From positions 1 through 31,003 of the forward strand of contig NZ_PIRM01000006.1 in assembly GCF_003049735.1 (NCBI RefSeq): DNA of 31,003 nt, in the 5' to 3' direction. This document shows positions 8,412 through 17,297 of this stretch, piece after piece. Every line of letters starts with the position of its first letter. Position 1 is the stretch's first letter. The position numbers and the translations under genes are program-made. This DNA is from Campylobacter concisus (GTDB lineage: Bacteria; Campylobacterota; Campylobacteria; Campylobacterales; Campylobacteraceae). The notes below the pieces were generated by a model. The model ran no database searches, was not told the DNA's origin, and saw only the letters and a list, made by a program, of their open reading frames with translations.

Positions 8412-8470
8412 AGCAAGCTCGGACCGAGCTTGCTAAGTAAGTTTATCAACATACTAAAAATGTTGATAAA
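8412..8470. repeat. Two adjacent perfect hairpins beside the iteron array
   Basis: AGCAAGCTCGG at 8412-8422 pairs with CCGAGCTTGCT at 8424-8434. TTTATCAACAT at 8442-8452 pairs with ATGTTGATAAA at 8460-8470. Each has an 11-bp perfect arm. No T-run follows either. Their closeness to the tandem repeats at 8525 suggests a replication or transfer origin. Confidence 0.55.
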
Positions 8471-8524
8471 TATACTAGAAACTGGCATTAAATTTTCTTG
8501 GATTATAACAAATAAATTCATAAT

Positions 8525-8657
8525 GTAACATACTGCATGTGATGTAATGTGCAGTACATGATGTAACATTCAGTATGTGATGTCACATGCAGCACTTGAT
8601 GTAATGTATAGTACATGATGTAACATGCAGTAGGTGACGTAACGTATAGTATGTGAT
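8525..8657. repeat. Seven tandem 19-bp iteron-like repeats
   Basis: Seven consecutive degenerate 19-bp units start at 8525, 8544, 8563, 8582, 8601, 8620 and 8639, and a partial unit follows. The approximate consensus is GTAACATGCAGTACATGAT. The period is constant with no insertions. Such arrays beside hairpins are typical of plasmid replication origins. No replication initiator gene is visible nearby, so this may be the relic origin of a plasmid that integrated. A regulator-binding array for the adjacent toxin-antitoxin genes is an alternative. Confidence 0.75.
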
Positions 8658-8738
8658 GTTATGTATATTTTCGCAGATGAGAGAGTATTAGGATAGGTGG
8701 ATATTTATTTTTAGAAAGATATTATTGAAGTTGTATGT

Positions 8739-9041
8739 CTAAAAAGCGCTTGGCGTATATCTAATAGTGATGATTATAACGGCCTTATTTTTTTCATTGA
8801 CCCTATAAATCACTGTATAGTTTTTAACAAATAGCTGTCTATAGCCCATATTGGCATATCTGCCAACTTTTCTAATAGCACCACGATTTGGTATCTCATC
8901 TAGGCTAAGAATAGCATTTTTGATAGCCTCTAGCGTAGAGTTTGCAGCACCTGACGAGAGCAAAGATAGTGCGATATATTTATAAATCGCTTCAAGCTCT
9001 TCATAAGCTTGTGGTGAGATCAGAACTTTATACTTACTCAA
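8739..9041 (-). CDS. RelE/ParE-family toxin
   Basis: This is a 100-residue toxin of the RelE/ParE superfamily. The start is typical: a Lys-rich strand, SPQAYEELEAIYKYI, then a helix. The C-terminal region runs GYRQLFVKNYTVIYRV and ends in a strand pattern characteristic of ParE (YTVIYRV...VIIITIRY). ParE members poison gyrase and RelE members cut mRNA; sequence alone favours ParE. It overlaps the upstream antitoxin gene by 8 bp, so the two are co-translated. In this setting it would stabilise the integrated element. Confidence 0.85.
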   Translation of the reverse strand: MSKYKVLISPQAYEELEAIYKYIALSLLSSGAANSTLEAIKNAILSLDEIPNRGAIRKVGRYANMGYRQLFVKNYTVIYRVNEKNKAVIIITIRYTPSAF

Positions 9042-9297
9042 GATACTTATCTTTTAAACTAGCAAAAACGTCTTTTGCTTCTAGCATCTTTGTATCTGCT
9101 GTTATCTTAGCTTCAGATGATGCGATGGCGCTATCTATATCGGCTGTGGCTACTAGCTTATCGTATGTCTTTATGCTCATCACAACCAAGTCTCCATAAC
9201 CATTTTTAGTTACAAATATTGGTTCATCCTTGCTATTGCATAGCTGTGAAATTTCATTTGTGTTTCTAAGCTCTTTTATAGGTACTATTTGAGGCAT
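9034..9297 (-). CDS. Phd/YefM-family antitoxin
   Basis: This is an 87-residue antitoxin. The N-terminal half matches the Phd/YefM DNA-binding fold: VPIKELRNTNEISQLCN, then EPIFVTKNGYGDLVVMS, a strand-turn-strand typical of the family. The C-terminal acidic and Lys-rich helix should wrap the toxin. It lies first in the operon and probably represses its own promoter through the -10 box at 9327-9332. The start ATG has AAAGGA about 9 bp upstream. Confidence 0.87.
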   Translation of the reverse strand: MPQIVPIKELRNTNEISQLCNSKDEPIFVTKNGYGDLVVMSIKTYDKLVATADIDSAIASSEAKITADTKMLEAKDVFASLKDKYLE

Positions 9298-9326
9298 ATG
9301 TTATTTCCTTTTAATAATATGACATG

Positions 9327-9332
9327 ATTATA
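9327..9332 (-). promoter_or_regulatory. -10 box of the Phd/ParE toxin-antitoxin operon
   Basis: TATAAT reads on the minus strand about 30 bp upstream of the antitoxin ATG, in the context GCTATAATCATGTCAT. Confidence 0.55.
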
Positions 9333-9499
9333 GCATAATTGTGTTAGTAATTTAGATGGCTTTATCTAACTAACTTGGCAAGCTAAAAAATATAAGCCCA
9401 AGTATCAAACATTTCCTACCTTCCTTTATCCCATAATAAATTAATAATATTATAAATACAATCACAATAAAATATCTAAAACAGTAGTGGTGGCTTAAT

Positions 9500-12400
9500 A
9501 TGCAAAACAACGAAATAAATATAACCTACTCTTGCGAAGAGACATTAAAAAAGATAAAAGAGTATATGGCTGATGCGAAATGCGTAACTCTTTATACATC
9601 TAGTTTGAATTCACTCACATCGTACTCTAACGGCATAGCTAATGAGATCATATCTAATCTAATATTTTCTAAGAAGAGAGATAAAAAAGATGTGTCGATC
9701 GTATCTGACTTTTATATAGATAAAGAGAGCTTTACTGATAGCAAACTAAATAGAATAAGAGAATTTGAATATAGAGATATACCAGTAAAGATTGTCCATA
9801 AAAAGAGTGCAGTTGACAAGTTTTTTGCAAATTTAAAAGAGAAGATAAGCCCCATAAAAAGCAAAGCAAGATATGAAGCTGAACTTGAAGCTGCTCAGGA
9901 TGAGCATGAGAGAAATTTGCTAAAAAGCATGGGTGAAACAAAGACAGAAGCTATAAGCTTTTATGATATGTTTGAGACCGTAGTATCCAACTACGACGAC
10001 GCCAAAGATATTGTAAAAGAGTGCCTAAATACCTTAAAAAATGATCTACTAAGTGATGCTAGCTCTTTGATATCTAGCGAGGGACTAGATGGAGCTAAAT
10101 TTGAAAAAAGTATTGAAGAGTGTTTTAGAGAGTTAGATAAGAATTTAAGCGAGTTAAATAAAGAAAGCGGAGAGTTTTTGCTAAAGCAAATATTTCTTTT
10201 TATACTAAGCATAGTTGATCTAAGTGATCCAAAGGCAGCGCTTAAAAAGGCAAACGGATGCTTTTTATTCTATGAGCTTAGTAAATTAACCTACAAGATG
10301 GTTGAGCATCAAAGTAATAGATCTCTTTATGGCGTAACCTTACCTATCCTTAGTTTTTTCACATCTAGATTTGCTTCTATTATAAATACCCTAAATATAA
10401 ACTCAAGCTGCAATGTATTAGTATTTAAGCAAGATAAATCCTCTAATTCTGGCTTTTTTATAGACTTTACCCATCTAAATTTAGACTATATCTACTTTAG
10501 AGACGACAATAACCTAAATGAGGTTAATTGCAATGCAGATGAGGGATATAGTGTGTTTGGTCATTTGGATGATCTGTCGGTATTTGATCACACTAAGGAC
10601 GTTTGCTCTTATGATATAGTAAATAAAAACTTAGGCTTTGGCTCTAGTGATGATACGCTCTTTAAAAGACTAAAGGATCAAATAAAAGGACTAAATGCAA
10701 ACCTAAATTTCATCTGCGCTTCAAATTTTAATTCCGTAAAACTAGCCAATCTAATATCAGATAAGTCTAACAAAAACGGCAAATCTACAAACGACGAGAT
10801 GAATAGCAAGGACTTTTCTAATTTAAATAAAAACTATATCGTTCTTTCAAATTCTCCTTTTAGATCAAGTGCAGGGCTAAGAGAAGAAGTAATAAGTAAA
10901 TGCCTAGATCAAGTGATAGAAGACGGGCTAAATAGACCCAACAAATCCAACCTAGTAAAACAAAAATTTACTGACATAAAAACCCTAAGTCCTATTAAGG
11001 ATTACAGCCAGTACAGCATAAATATCAATAAAGAAAACAATAAATCAACTCTTGTCTTAAATTTATCTCCATTTGCAAGGATAGATAAAAAATATATAGA
11101 CAACATAGAGCAAAAAAGGGAAGAATTTAAAGAGATCGCCTATCAAGATGATACTAACTATCTTGATAATTACACCAAATACGAAGAGTTATTTAAGACA
11201 AATTTCTCTCACGTAAATGCTTATGTTAAGCAACCAAATGATATGGAGAAGATCAAAAAAAGCGAAGAAGAGTATATGAAAAAGGTAACTCTCTCTTTTA
11301 AAGCAGTATTTGATAAGGTAAATGAAAACGCCTTAAACAGAAGAGAGGCTGAAGCATATAACAATAGCAATATCTCAAGCCAACTTATAGATGATATAAA
11401 AAATGGCTCATCAACCGCAGATGAATACCAATCACAAATGCAACGTATAATACAAACCCTCCCAAAACGCTACTCTTTCATAGAGGCACTATCTCTTGGC
11501 GTAGCTTACTTTATAATAACTAAAAGCTATTCAAAAAAAATGATAAAGAAAAGCATTAAAGATGGTGATGAATATATAGTAATAGAAGATGATGAAATAA
11601 AAGCCCTACACTCAAACTCTATAATAAGAGTTTTTGATAGAGATTTAAAGTTATTTTTCTACAAAGACTCAGTAAAAAATAGTGGTCTAAAAAGTGGTGA
11701 GTATCTATGTATAGAAGAAATTTCTAAATATATGGATGGAGTAAATAACAAGGATATAGTTAGCGTTGAAGAGCTTTTAGCAGAAAATGAAGTTGGTAAA
11801 AATGCAGATATCAAAGATCCTTTGCAAAAAGATCTAATGAAACTTCTTATAGAACAAGCTGATAAGATAGATGAAAACTATAAAAAAGATGAAGCTACTA
11901 TAAAAGAGGCTATAGCTGCTAAGAATAAAAACACTCTAAAAGAGGCTATAAACTTAAAAGATATAGCATATAGCAATGATAGAGATATAAATAAAGAGGT
12001 AACCTCATTATTAGTAAAAACTACTATAGAAGAGGTGTTTCCACTTTCAAAATTTGTTGGTGAAGATGGCATATCTAAGATATATGAATCACTTGGCTCT
12101 TATATATTTAATAAAGATGCAAAGGCACTAAGAGAAACATTTCTTGATGAGCTTGGGGTATTAAATTTAGTAAAAAGCCTACTTGGTGCAAGAAAGACTA
12201 AAGAGATAGATCGATATATCTTACTAATAACAAGTCTAAGAACTACAAGTGTAGTTTTACAACATTCAAAGCTTAATCTAATCATTCAAGCTTCGAATGC
12301 ATTTAGGCTTCATATGGCAATGGAGTATTATAAACTAAGTATAACCTATACAGAGATCACAACATATACCTTTATGAGATATACTCATAGATTTAGCTAT

Positions 12401-13294
12401 ACAGATTTTCAAGAGATAAAGAGGCTAATAAAAGATTATGCAGGATCATTGGGTAAGAGCATAGGTGCTTCTATGGTCAGTGGTGCATTAGAACTCTGGA
12501 AAACCTCATACGAAAAACTAGAAGAGAACTACAAAGAGATAATGCATACAAGATATACATATAAATTTAATGAAGCTTACGCACTAAATAATATCTCATA
12601 TAAACCTATGTCCATAAAAGAAGCCTATGATAAAAATAGTACAAATACATATTGCTACTATCCAGTAATGATCTATCAAAACTATATAAGTCTAAATTTA
12701 AATAGACTATTTCTAGGAGCTAATATAAGTAGTGGAGGACTAGACTATAACTCATTTATGTACTATGACATAGACCATAAGAAAAACAAACTATCTTTTA
12801 ACCTAGCTTCTAAACTAGCACTAAATAACCTTAGTGCTTATCTATGCTTAGATGAGCTAAGAGGAGCTGGTAATGAGATAGATGCAAGATATTTTAAATA
12901 TGCTAGAAGTAGATACACTGAATCTGATGTAGAGATAAGGAAGTTAAATTTGGATGTGAAAGAGGAGAAAGAGATATACAATAATTACAAGGATGGCGCA
13001 TTGCCAAATAAAGCAGCAGGCAAACCAAAATATCCGATAGATGCCTATCAAGAGGCTGCAAATATTATATATATGCTTAGACTAGGAATTTTTAACACCA
13101 ACTATGGCAATACTCACCGCAACCTCTCAAGAGATCTAGTAGAAGCTCTTGATATTATAGGTAACAATAACATAAAGGGTATATATGTGGGGTGTAAAAA
13201 GGCAAATGCTGATAGTGACCACACTATACCCCCTCGCCTAGTAGGTCGTCTAGCCACCACCATAGTAATGGAAGATGGTCTATATATAGGATAA
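9500..13294 (+). CDS. Unrecognised 1264-aa cytoplasmic protein
   Basis: I do not recognise this protein. It has no signal peptide, clear membrane helix, Walker motif or nuclease signature that I can see. Residues 1-130 look like a compact alpha/beta domain (CVTLYTSSL, then a DVSIVSDF strand). The middle is helix-rich with charged stretches at about 560-640 and 780-860. The C-terminal part (about 940-1264) is rich in Tyr, Asn and Ser with a dense aromatic pattern and ends in GRLATTIVMEDGLYIG. The ribosome binding site is weak. The next gene starts 3 bp after the stop, so the two almost certainly work together. Codon use is as AT-rich as in the flanking element. It is cargo between a toxin-antitoxin pair and the integrase. 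Defence, toxin or surface roles are all open. Confidence 0.85.
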   Translation: MQNNEINITYSCEETLKKIKEYMADAKCVTLYTSSLNSLTSYSNGIANEIISNLIFSKKRDKKDVSIVSDFYIDKESFTDSKLNRIREFEYRDIPVKIVHKKSAVDKFFANLKEKISPIKSKARYEAELEAAQDEHERNLLKSMGETKTEAISFYDMFETVVSNYDDAKDIVKECLNTLKNDLLSDASSLISSEGLDGAKFEKSIEECFRELDKNLSELNKESGEFLLKQIFLFILSIVDLSDPKAALKKANGCFLFYELSKLTYKMVEHQSNRSLYGVTLPILSFFTSRFASIINTLNINSSCNVLVFKQDKSSNSGFFIDFTHLNLDYIYFRDDNNLNEVNCNADEGYSVFGHLDDLSVFDHTKDVCSYDIVNKNLGFGSSDDTLFKRLKDQIKGLNANLNFICASNFNSVKLANLISDKSNKNGKSTNDEMNSKDFSNLNKNYIVLSNSPFRSSAGLREEVISKCLDQVIEDGLNRPNKSNLVKQKFTDIKTLSPIKDYSQYSININKENNKSTLVLNLSPFARIDKKYIDNIEQKREEFKEIAYQDDTNYLDNYTKYEELFKTNFSHVNAYVKQPNDMEKIKKSEEEYMKKVTLSFKAVFDKVNENALNRREAEAYNNSNISSQLIDDIKNGSSTADEYQSQMQRIIQTLPKRYSFIEALSLGVAYFIITKSYSKKMIKKSIKDGDEYIVIEDDEIKALHSNSIIRVFDRDLKLFFYKDSVKNSGLKSGEYLCIEEISKYMDGVNNKDIVSVEELLAENEVGKNADIKDPLQKDLMKLLIEQADKIDENYKKDEATIKEAIAAKNKNTLKEAINLKDIAYSNDRDINKEVTSLLVKTTIEEVFPLSKFVGEDGISKIYESLGSYIFNKDAKALRETFLDELGVLNLVKSLLGARKTKEIDRYILLITSLRTTSVVLQHSKLNLIIQASNAFRLHMAMEYYKLSITYTEITTYTFMRYTHRFSYTDFQEIKRLIKDYAGSLGKSIGASMVSGALELWKTSYEKLEENYKEIMHTRYTYKFNEAYALNNISYKPMSIKEAYDKNSTNTYCYYPVMIYQNYISLNLNRLFLGANISSGGLDYNSFMYYDIDHKKNKLSFNLASKLALNNLSAYLCLDELRGAGNEIDARYFKYARSRYTESDVEIRKLNLDVKEEKEIYNNYKDGALPNKAAGKPKYPIDAYQEAANIIYMLRLGIFNTNYGNTHRNLSRDLVEALDIIGNNNIKGIYVGCKKANADSDHTIPPRLVGRLATTIVMEDGLYIG

Positions 13295-13297
13295 GAG

Positions 13298-14662
13298 ATG
13301 AAGAAGATCATATTTATCATCATAGCTATTTTAGTAGCGGCAACGTCAGCATTATTTATAAATAAAGGAAAAACAATGGATAAAAGCAATATATATACAG
13401 TCATAGCACCCAATGAAAAGGAAGTCTGGCTTGATAAAAATACAAATTTAATAGTGGCAAAGCCAGATAGTAAAATAGATGCCAAAAGCAGGATTGCAAA
13501 TAAAGAAGCCTCTAAACTAGTCCTAGAAGCCCGCTCCATCCTAGACTCATCCCCATACAAAAACTATAAACCACTATACTATAACCCTAAACCAAATTCT
13601 CTAGGTCAAACAGACTATCTATCATTTAAACCATGGCTAGATATTAGCTATAAACCAAGCTCAAATAAGATAGCTCCTTGGACTAAGACAGAAAAAGCTT
13701 ATTATGAAAGTTTAAAAGATAAGAGAGATAGATATATCTATCTAGTAAAAAGAAGCAATCTAAAATGCACTATGATGGATATACCAGATGATGCCATAGG
13801 TAGAGTGGATAGCAATGGCGAACTAACAAAGCCAGAGTATGCTGAAATTTATGATGAAGTAAATTCTCACAAAGGTACTCTAAAATCAGAACTATTTGCA
13901 GCAGAGTGGAATATATGTGCAGGAGTATTGGGAGATATGGGAGGATTTGTAGGAGGGGTTGGACTAGGTTATGCAGGATTTAAAGCAAGAGCATATCAAT
14001 CAATGTTTTTATCAGCTCAGCTTGGTCAAGACGGAGCCCTAGAAGCATTAGCTGATTTATTTGAATACTCTACCTATTTAGTAGGTCTAAACAAAAATTT
14101 ACAAATGGCAGAAGAATTTAGAAAACTAGCTAAAAATCCCCCACTAGATGAATATGGCATGATACCTTATCTAGATGAGATAGTAGGAAGCTACTTCGTG
14201 ATGGATTTTAATAGGGGCGGGGTTGTTAACAATCCAGACGGCTCAATCCATAGACATTTAAGAAAATTAGTAGAAGATGAAGGTAAATTATTAGACCCTA
14301 GAGACCTTGACGCAAACGAGACTACAAGGGAAGAATTTGTAAAATACTCAAAAAAAGTATTAGAAGATTATAAGGAAAAGTTTGACGAAGTTGGCTATCC
14401 AAACACATGGGACGATCGCGATTTAAGTCTCTACATCGACTCCACCCTACTGGAAGCTAAAATAATGTCTCTAACCCCACCAGAGGGATATCCTAATGCA
14501 CCATACTATAACACACCAGAAGAGCTAACAAGACTATATGAGGCTGGTAAATTAGATAAAAAGCTAAACCCTTTAACACCAGCGATGTATAGAGATAGCT
14601 TCCCTGAAGATCTTAGGCAAAAAATATTAAGCTATGCTAAAGAGCATAATATAAAGGATTAG
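13298..14662 (+). CDS. Unrecognised membrane-anchored or exported 454-aa partner
   Basis: I do not recognise this protein. An N-terminal hydrophobic segment (IIFIIIAILVAATSALFI, about 4-21) follows Lys residues, so it is either a signal peptide or an inner-membrane anchor with the rest in the periplasm. About residues 205-228 form a Gly-rich stretch (GDMGGFVGGVGLGYAGF). The C-terminal half is charged and helical, with Pro-rich turns near the end. It starts 3 bp after the 1264-aa gene, using a site in the end of that gene (AGGATAAG). A second possible start at 13376 with AAAGGA would give a cytoplasmic form lacking the hydrophobic segment. The pairing of a large cytoplasmic protein with a membrane partner is notable. 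Confidence 0.85.
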   Translation: MKKIIFIIIAILVAATSALFINKGKTMDKSNIYTVIAPNEKEVWLDKNTNLIVAKPDSKIDAKSRIANKEASKLVLEARSILDSSPYKNYKPLYYNPKPNSLGQTDYLSFKPWLDISYKPSSNKIAPWTKTEKAYYESLKDKRDRYIYLVKRSNLKCTMMDIPDDAIGRVDSNGELTKPEYAEIYDEVNSHKGTLKSELFAAEWNICAGVLGDMGGFVGGVGLGYAGFKARAYQSMFLSAQLGQDGALEALADLFEYSTYLVGLNKNLQMAEEFRKLAKNPPLDEYGMIPYLDEIVGSYFVMDFNRGGVVNNPDGSIHRHLRKLVEDEGKLLDPRDLDANETTREEFVKYSKKVLEDYKEKFDEVGYPNTWDDRDLSLYIDSTLLEAKIMSLTPPEGYPNAPYYNTPEELTRLYEAGKLDKKLNPLTPAMYRDSFPEDLRQKILSYAKEHNIKD

Positions 14663-14684
14663 ATTTAAAATCAAGCAATAGATT

Positions 14685-14722
14685 ATGGTTTATAGAAGAA
14701 AGCATGTATCCATATAAACCAT
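14685..14722. terminator. Inverted repeat between convergent genes
   Basis: ATGGTTTAT at 14685-14693 pairs with ATAAACCAT at 14714-14722 across a 20-nt loop. It lies between the converging 454-aa gene and the integrase. The AT-rich stem and missing T-run make it a weak terminator candidate. Confidence 0.3.
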
Positions 14723-14735
14723 ACATCTAAAATAT

Positions 14736-16670
14736 CTAATAGCACACCATTTCTACTTTTGCTTTTAATACACTAGCATTTATATTTGTAGCATATGTTC
14801 CAAGTAAAATTTTATACTGCTTCTCATGCCCTACTATTTGAGCTATGATATTTGGCTCTACTTCTTGTTGGACAAGCGTATCTATAAAATAGTGCCTAAA
14901 CGAGTAAAAAGTCTTTTGTTTGTCGCTACTTATTAGCTTTCGTTGTATTTGCGATCTAAAAATTTCTGAAAAGTCTTTATTGCTTACTTTGAAGATGCTT
15001 TTATTTGCACTAGCTCTTTGTTTTACAAACTCCATTAGTCCAAGCTCTATTAGCTTGCTATGCACTGGCACGAGCCTTATGGAATTTATATTTTTGGTGC
15101 TCTTGCCATCATCTCTATTTATACTAAAGCAAAGCACATTATTGTGCTGCACTATGTCACGTGCTCTTAGCTGAACTATCTCATTTATCCTCATGCCACT
15201 ATATGCTGCTATCATGGTTATATAGTATAGATCATTTGCGCTTATGCGATTGCTTGGTGACTTGTTGGTCTCTTTAAAATTTTGGACTATTTTAAAGATA
15301 GCATTAGCCTCTTCCTTGCTATAAGGTAGCACCTTGCGCTCCATTGGGTTTATCTCCACTTTTACGTTTAGGTCATTTATGATGCTCTTACTTATGTAGT
15401 CGCTGTTATAACAATACTTAAAGAACTGCACTACTCTTATCATATATTTTTGTATGGTTACTTGTGATAGTTTGGCATCATTTTTGCCTATGCGTATTAT
15501 CTGCTCTAGGCTTTTGTCTTTATATTTGGCTTTTTGGTTTAGCTTGGTTGGTATGAGGGCTAAAGTATTTCTAAATTTAAGTAGATCATCTCGTGATATG
15601 GTTGTGATGTCCTTGTTCGGATGAAAAAATTTAAATAATATATTGCCTACAATATTTACCAGATCCATAGTGCTACTTGACCACTTTTGACTCACGCTAG
15701 TATTAGCTGTAAAATTTTCAAATGCTGTTTTTAGTGTGATGATCTCTCTACTCTCTACCTTTCTTTGACTAGGAGAACATGGCACTATCTCGTATTCTTG
15801 GACTGCCTCATCATTTAAGCTGCCCACAGCAAAGCTACTATCTCCAACTTTTATGCGTTTGCCTATTAGATGACTATTGGCAGATAGTATCTGCTCTGCA
15901 CTCCTCTCATCACCTTTTGTTTTTACTAGCTTAAAAGGAGTGTTAAGTCCGTATTGTTGCTCAGCAGTTGCCATTATGGCATGTGAGAAATTTTTAGCTA
16001 GACTTTTGATATCTTCTTTTTTAAGAGGTAGCCCATTTGCTTCATCTAGAGCATTGATATTATCTTGGAAGCTATCTATACCAGTTGGCTCAAATTTATA
16101 ACTTTCATCTTGTTTGCTTAAGAATTTAAGTCTTTTAGACACAAGGTTTGCGCTCTTATCGAGCTTTGATATTAGGTAGTTTAGGGACAATATATGTTTT
16201 TCAAGCAGGGTTTGAGCTATGCTGGCTTTATCATCTTGATCTATGGCTTTATCTAGACTATTAGATAAAATTTTAGCCATGCTATTTAAAGTCTCATTAC
16301 TTTTATTAAGTAAATCAGGGAAGGTATTATCTTTTAAAGCCTCTTTAAAATGCTTATTTAGCGCATCTGCAAAGTCAATATCTATCTTTTTATCATAAAG
16401 TGAATGCTCTTTTATACTATTATCCACCTTTGCCTGCATAAAACTATCAACTAATGAATCTATAATTCCTTGATTTAGCTTCATATCAACTGCCTTTGTT
16501 ATGAGATAGATATATCTATCATAAATTCTAGCAGATTTTCTGGCTTTTAATATGGAACAAGTCCCCAAGGAGAAAGATAGCTCTCTTGAGCACTTTAAGA
16601 CTTTTCTTGCGTTTGGTGCGATGACGCTTCGGTAGTAATAAATTCCATTGCGGTTTTTTAGGTGTACCAT
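14736..16670 (-). CDS. Tyrosine recombinase (integrase) of the mobilisable element
   Basis: This site-specific recombinase should integrate and excise the element at a CAU-anticodon tRNA gene. The catalytic domain is C-terminal: Arg I in AYSGMRINEIVQL (about residue 490), Arg II in SFRHYFIDTL (about 590), His in IVGHEKQ (about 610) and nucleophile Tyr in LLGTYATNI (about 625). The N-terminal 20 residues (HLKNRNGIYYYRSVI) match integrases that start with a short tyrosine-rich beta segment. A helical, Lys-rich middle of about 300 residues makes it longer than most XerC/D enzymes. The ATG at 16670 is preferred. An in-frame TTG at 16688 is possible, but neither start has a clear ribosome binding site. 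The gene begins about 105 bp from the tRNA fragment at the element's right end. Confidence 0.92.
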   Translation of the reverse strand: MVHLKNRNGIYYYRSVIAPNARKVLKCSRELSFSLGTCSILKARKSARIYDRYIYLITKAVDMKLNQGIIDSLVDSFMQAKVDNSIKEHSLYDKKIDIDFADALNKHFKEALKDNTFPDLLNKSNETLNSMAKILSNSLDKAIDQDDKASIAQTLLEKHILSLNYLISKLDKSANLVSKRLKFLSKQDESYKFEPTGIDSFQDNINALDEANGLPLKKEDIKSLAKNFSHAIMATAEQQYGLNTPFKLVKTKGDERSAEQILSANSHLIGKRIKVGDSSFAVGSLNDEAVQEYEIVPCSPSQRKVESREIITLKTAFENFTANTSVSQKWSSSTMDLVNIVGNILFKFFHPNKDITTISRDDLLKFRNTLALIPTKLNQKAKYKDKSLEQIIRIGKNDAKLSQVTIQKYMIRVVQFFKYCYNSDYISKSIINDLNVKVEINPMERKVLPYSKEEANAIFKIVQNFKETNKSPSNRISANDLYYITMIAAYSGMRINEIVQLRARDIVQHNNVLCFSINRDDGKSTKNINSIRLVPVHSKLIELGLMEFVKQRASANKSIFKVSNKDFSEIFRSQIQRKLISSDKQKTFYSFRHYFIDTLVQQEVEPNIIAQIVGHEKQYKILLGTYATNINASVLKAKVEMVCY

Positions 16671-16684
16671 GGATTTGCAGTGGA

Positions 16685-16698
16685 ACAAAAGTGGGACA
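16685..16698. repeat. Second copy of the 14-bp ACAAAAGTGGGACA motif
   Basis: This copy is identical to 7-20 and lies directly upstream of the integrase ATG. It may be an integrase or excisionase arm-binding site, or part of the integrase promoter region. Confidence 0.4.
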
Positions 16699-16774
16699 CT
16701 TGGCTAGTGCTTATTGAGAAAAGTTGTTTGTAATGGCGATGTAGCAGGGCTTTAAGCGATATTTAAAAATTTAT

Positions 16775-16819
16775 CTCATAAGCCGGAGGTCGGGAGTTCA
16801 AGTCTCCCCCGTGACACCA
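16775..16819 (+). other. 3' fragment of a CAU-anticodon tRNA gene: element attachment site
   Basis: The stretch reads as a tRNA from the anticodon loop to CCA. It has loop CTCATAA (anticodon CAT), 3' anticodon strand GCCGG, variable AGGTC, T-arm GGGAG-TTCAAGT-CTCCC, 3' acceptor strand CCGTGAC, discriminator A and CCA. The bases upstream do not form the matching 5' anticodon strand, so the 5' half is absent. This is the usual product of integration into a tRNA 3' end. It marks the right end of the element carrying the integrase. The tRNA is Met or lysidine-type Ile. The intact copy should lie to the left, beyond this window. Confidence 0.85.
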
Positions 16820-17000
16820 TAGATACCTAAGCTTCGATATTCCTACAATATTATATTGCAGTCACCTTTCATAAAATATAGCTTAATGTTTGTAGCAAAA
16901 TAAAATTTTATGTAGCAAATTTTTAAGCTCGCAGTAATTTTAACACGTTTTTTGTAAAATTTTAAAAAACAAGTAAAATTTTTTAACGAATCATCTACTA

Positions 17001-17015
17001 TGATATAATCTGTCA
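17001..17015. promoter_or_regulatory. Degenerate copy of the WYL-associated operator
   Basis: TGATATAATCTGTCA differs at two of 15 positions from TGACATAACCTGTCA found upstream of two operons further right. It lies shortly before a WYL-gene remnant. It may be a third, eroded operator or a chance match. Confidence 0.25.
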
Positions 17016-17064
17016 CTCTACTGGGTTAAATTTTTATCATGACTTAAATAAAATGATTATAGGT

Positions 17065-17297
17065 GTATAGTAGAAATGGCGCTTGTAGCTATTGAATATA
17101 GGCTAAAAATATTTTTGATGATTATGATTCATTCATATCTCCTAACAATAAAACACAAAATAGAGATAGACCACATAAGTATTACGAGATCCTACACGTG
17201 GTCAAATATTGGCTCCCATTTATCAAGATAAAAGAGCTTGAGTGTCTAAGGGTGAAATTTGAGAAGTTGCTCAGGAGCTATCTAGAATGCAGTTGAT
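17065..17297 (+). pseudogene. Remnant of a WYL-domain transcriptional regulator (copy A)
   Basis: The longest open frame runs from 17102 to the stop at 17295-17297. Its C-terminal part, YEILHVVKYWLPFIKIKEL then KFEKLLRSYL, matches the C-terminal extension of WYL-domain regulators (EIL...VKxWLPxxxI...L...F...L..YL). Just upstream, another frame reads ALVAIEYRLKIF, resembling the core WYL strand, so at least one frameshift separates the two. The N-terminal HTH is gone. The DNA aligns with the decayed WYL gene at 27307-27640 at roughly 70% identity by eye over about 100 bp. It lies just outside the tRNA-bounded element. Confidence 0.65.

Noticed and set aside
8525..8657. CRISPR array
   Set aside because: The units are contiguous with no spacers, and no cas genes are present.
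16735..16819. Complete tRNA gene starting at GGCGATG
   Set aside because: That 5' strand does not pair with the acceptor 3' strand CCGTGAC, and the D-arm and 5' anticodon strand are absent.
17076..17231. 51-codon ORF starting MALVAIEYRL as a real gene
   Set aside because: Its start matches the WYL core and the adjacent frame continues the WYL C-terminus, so it is part of a frameshifted remnant.
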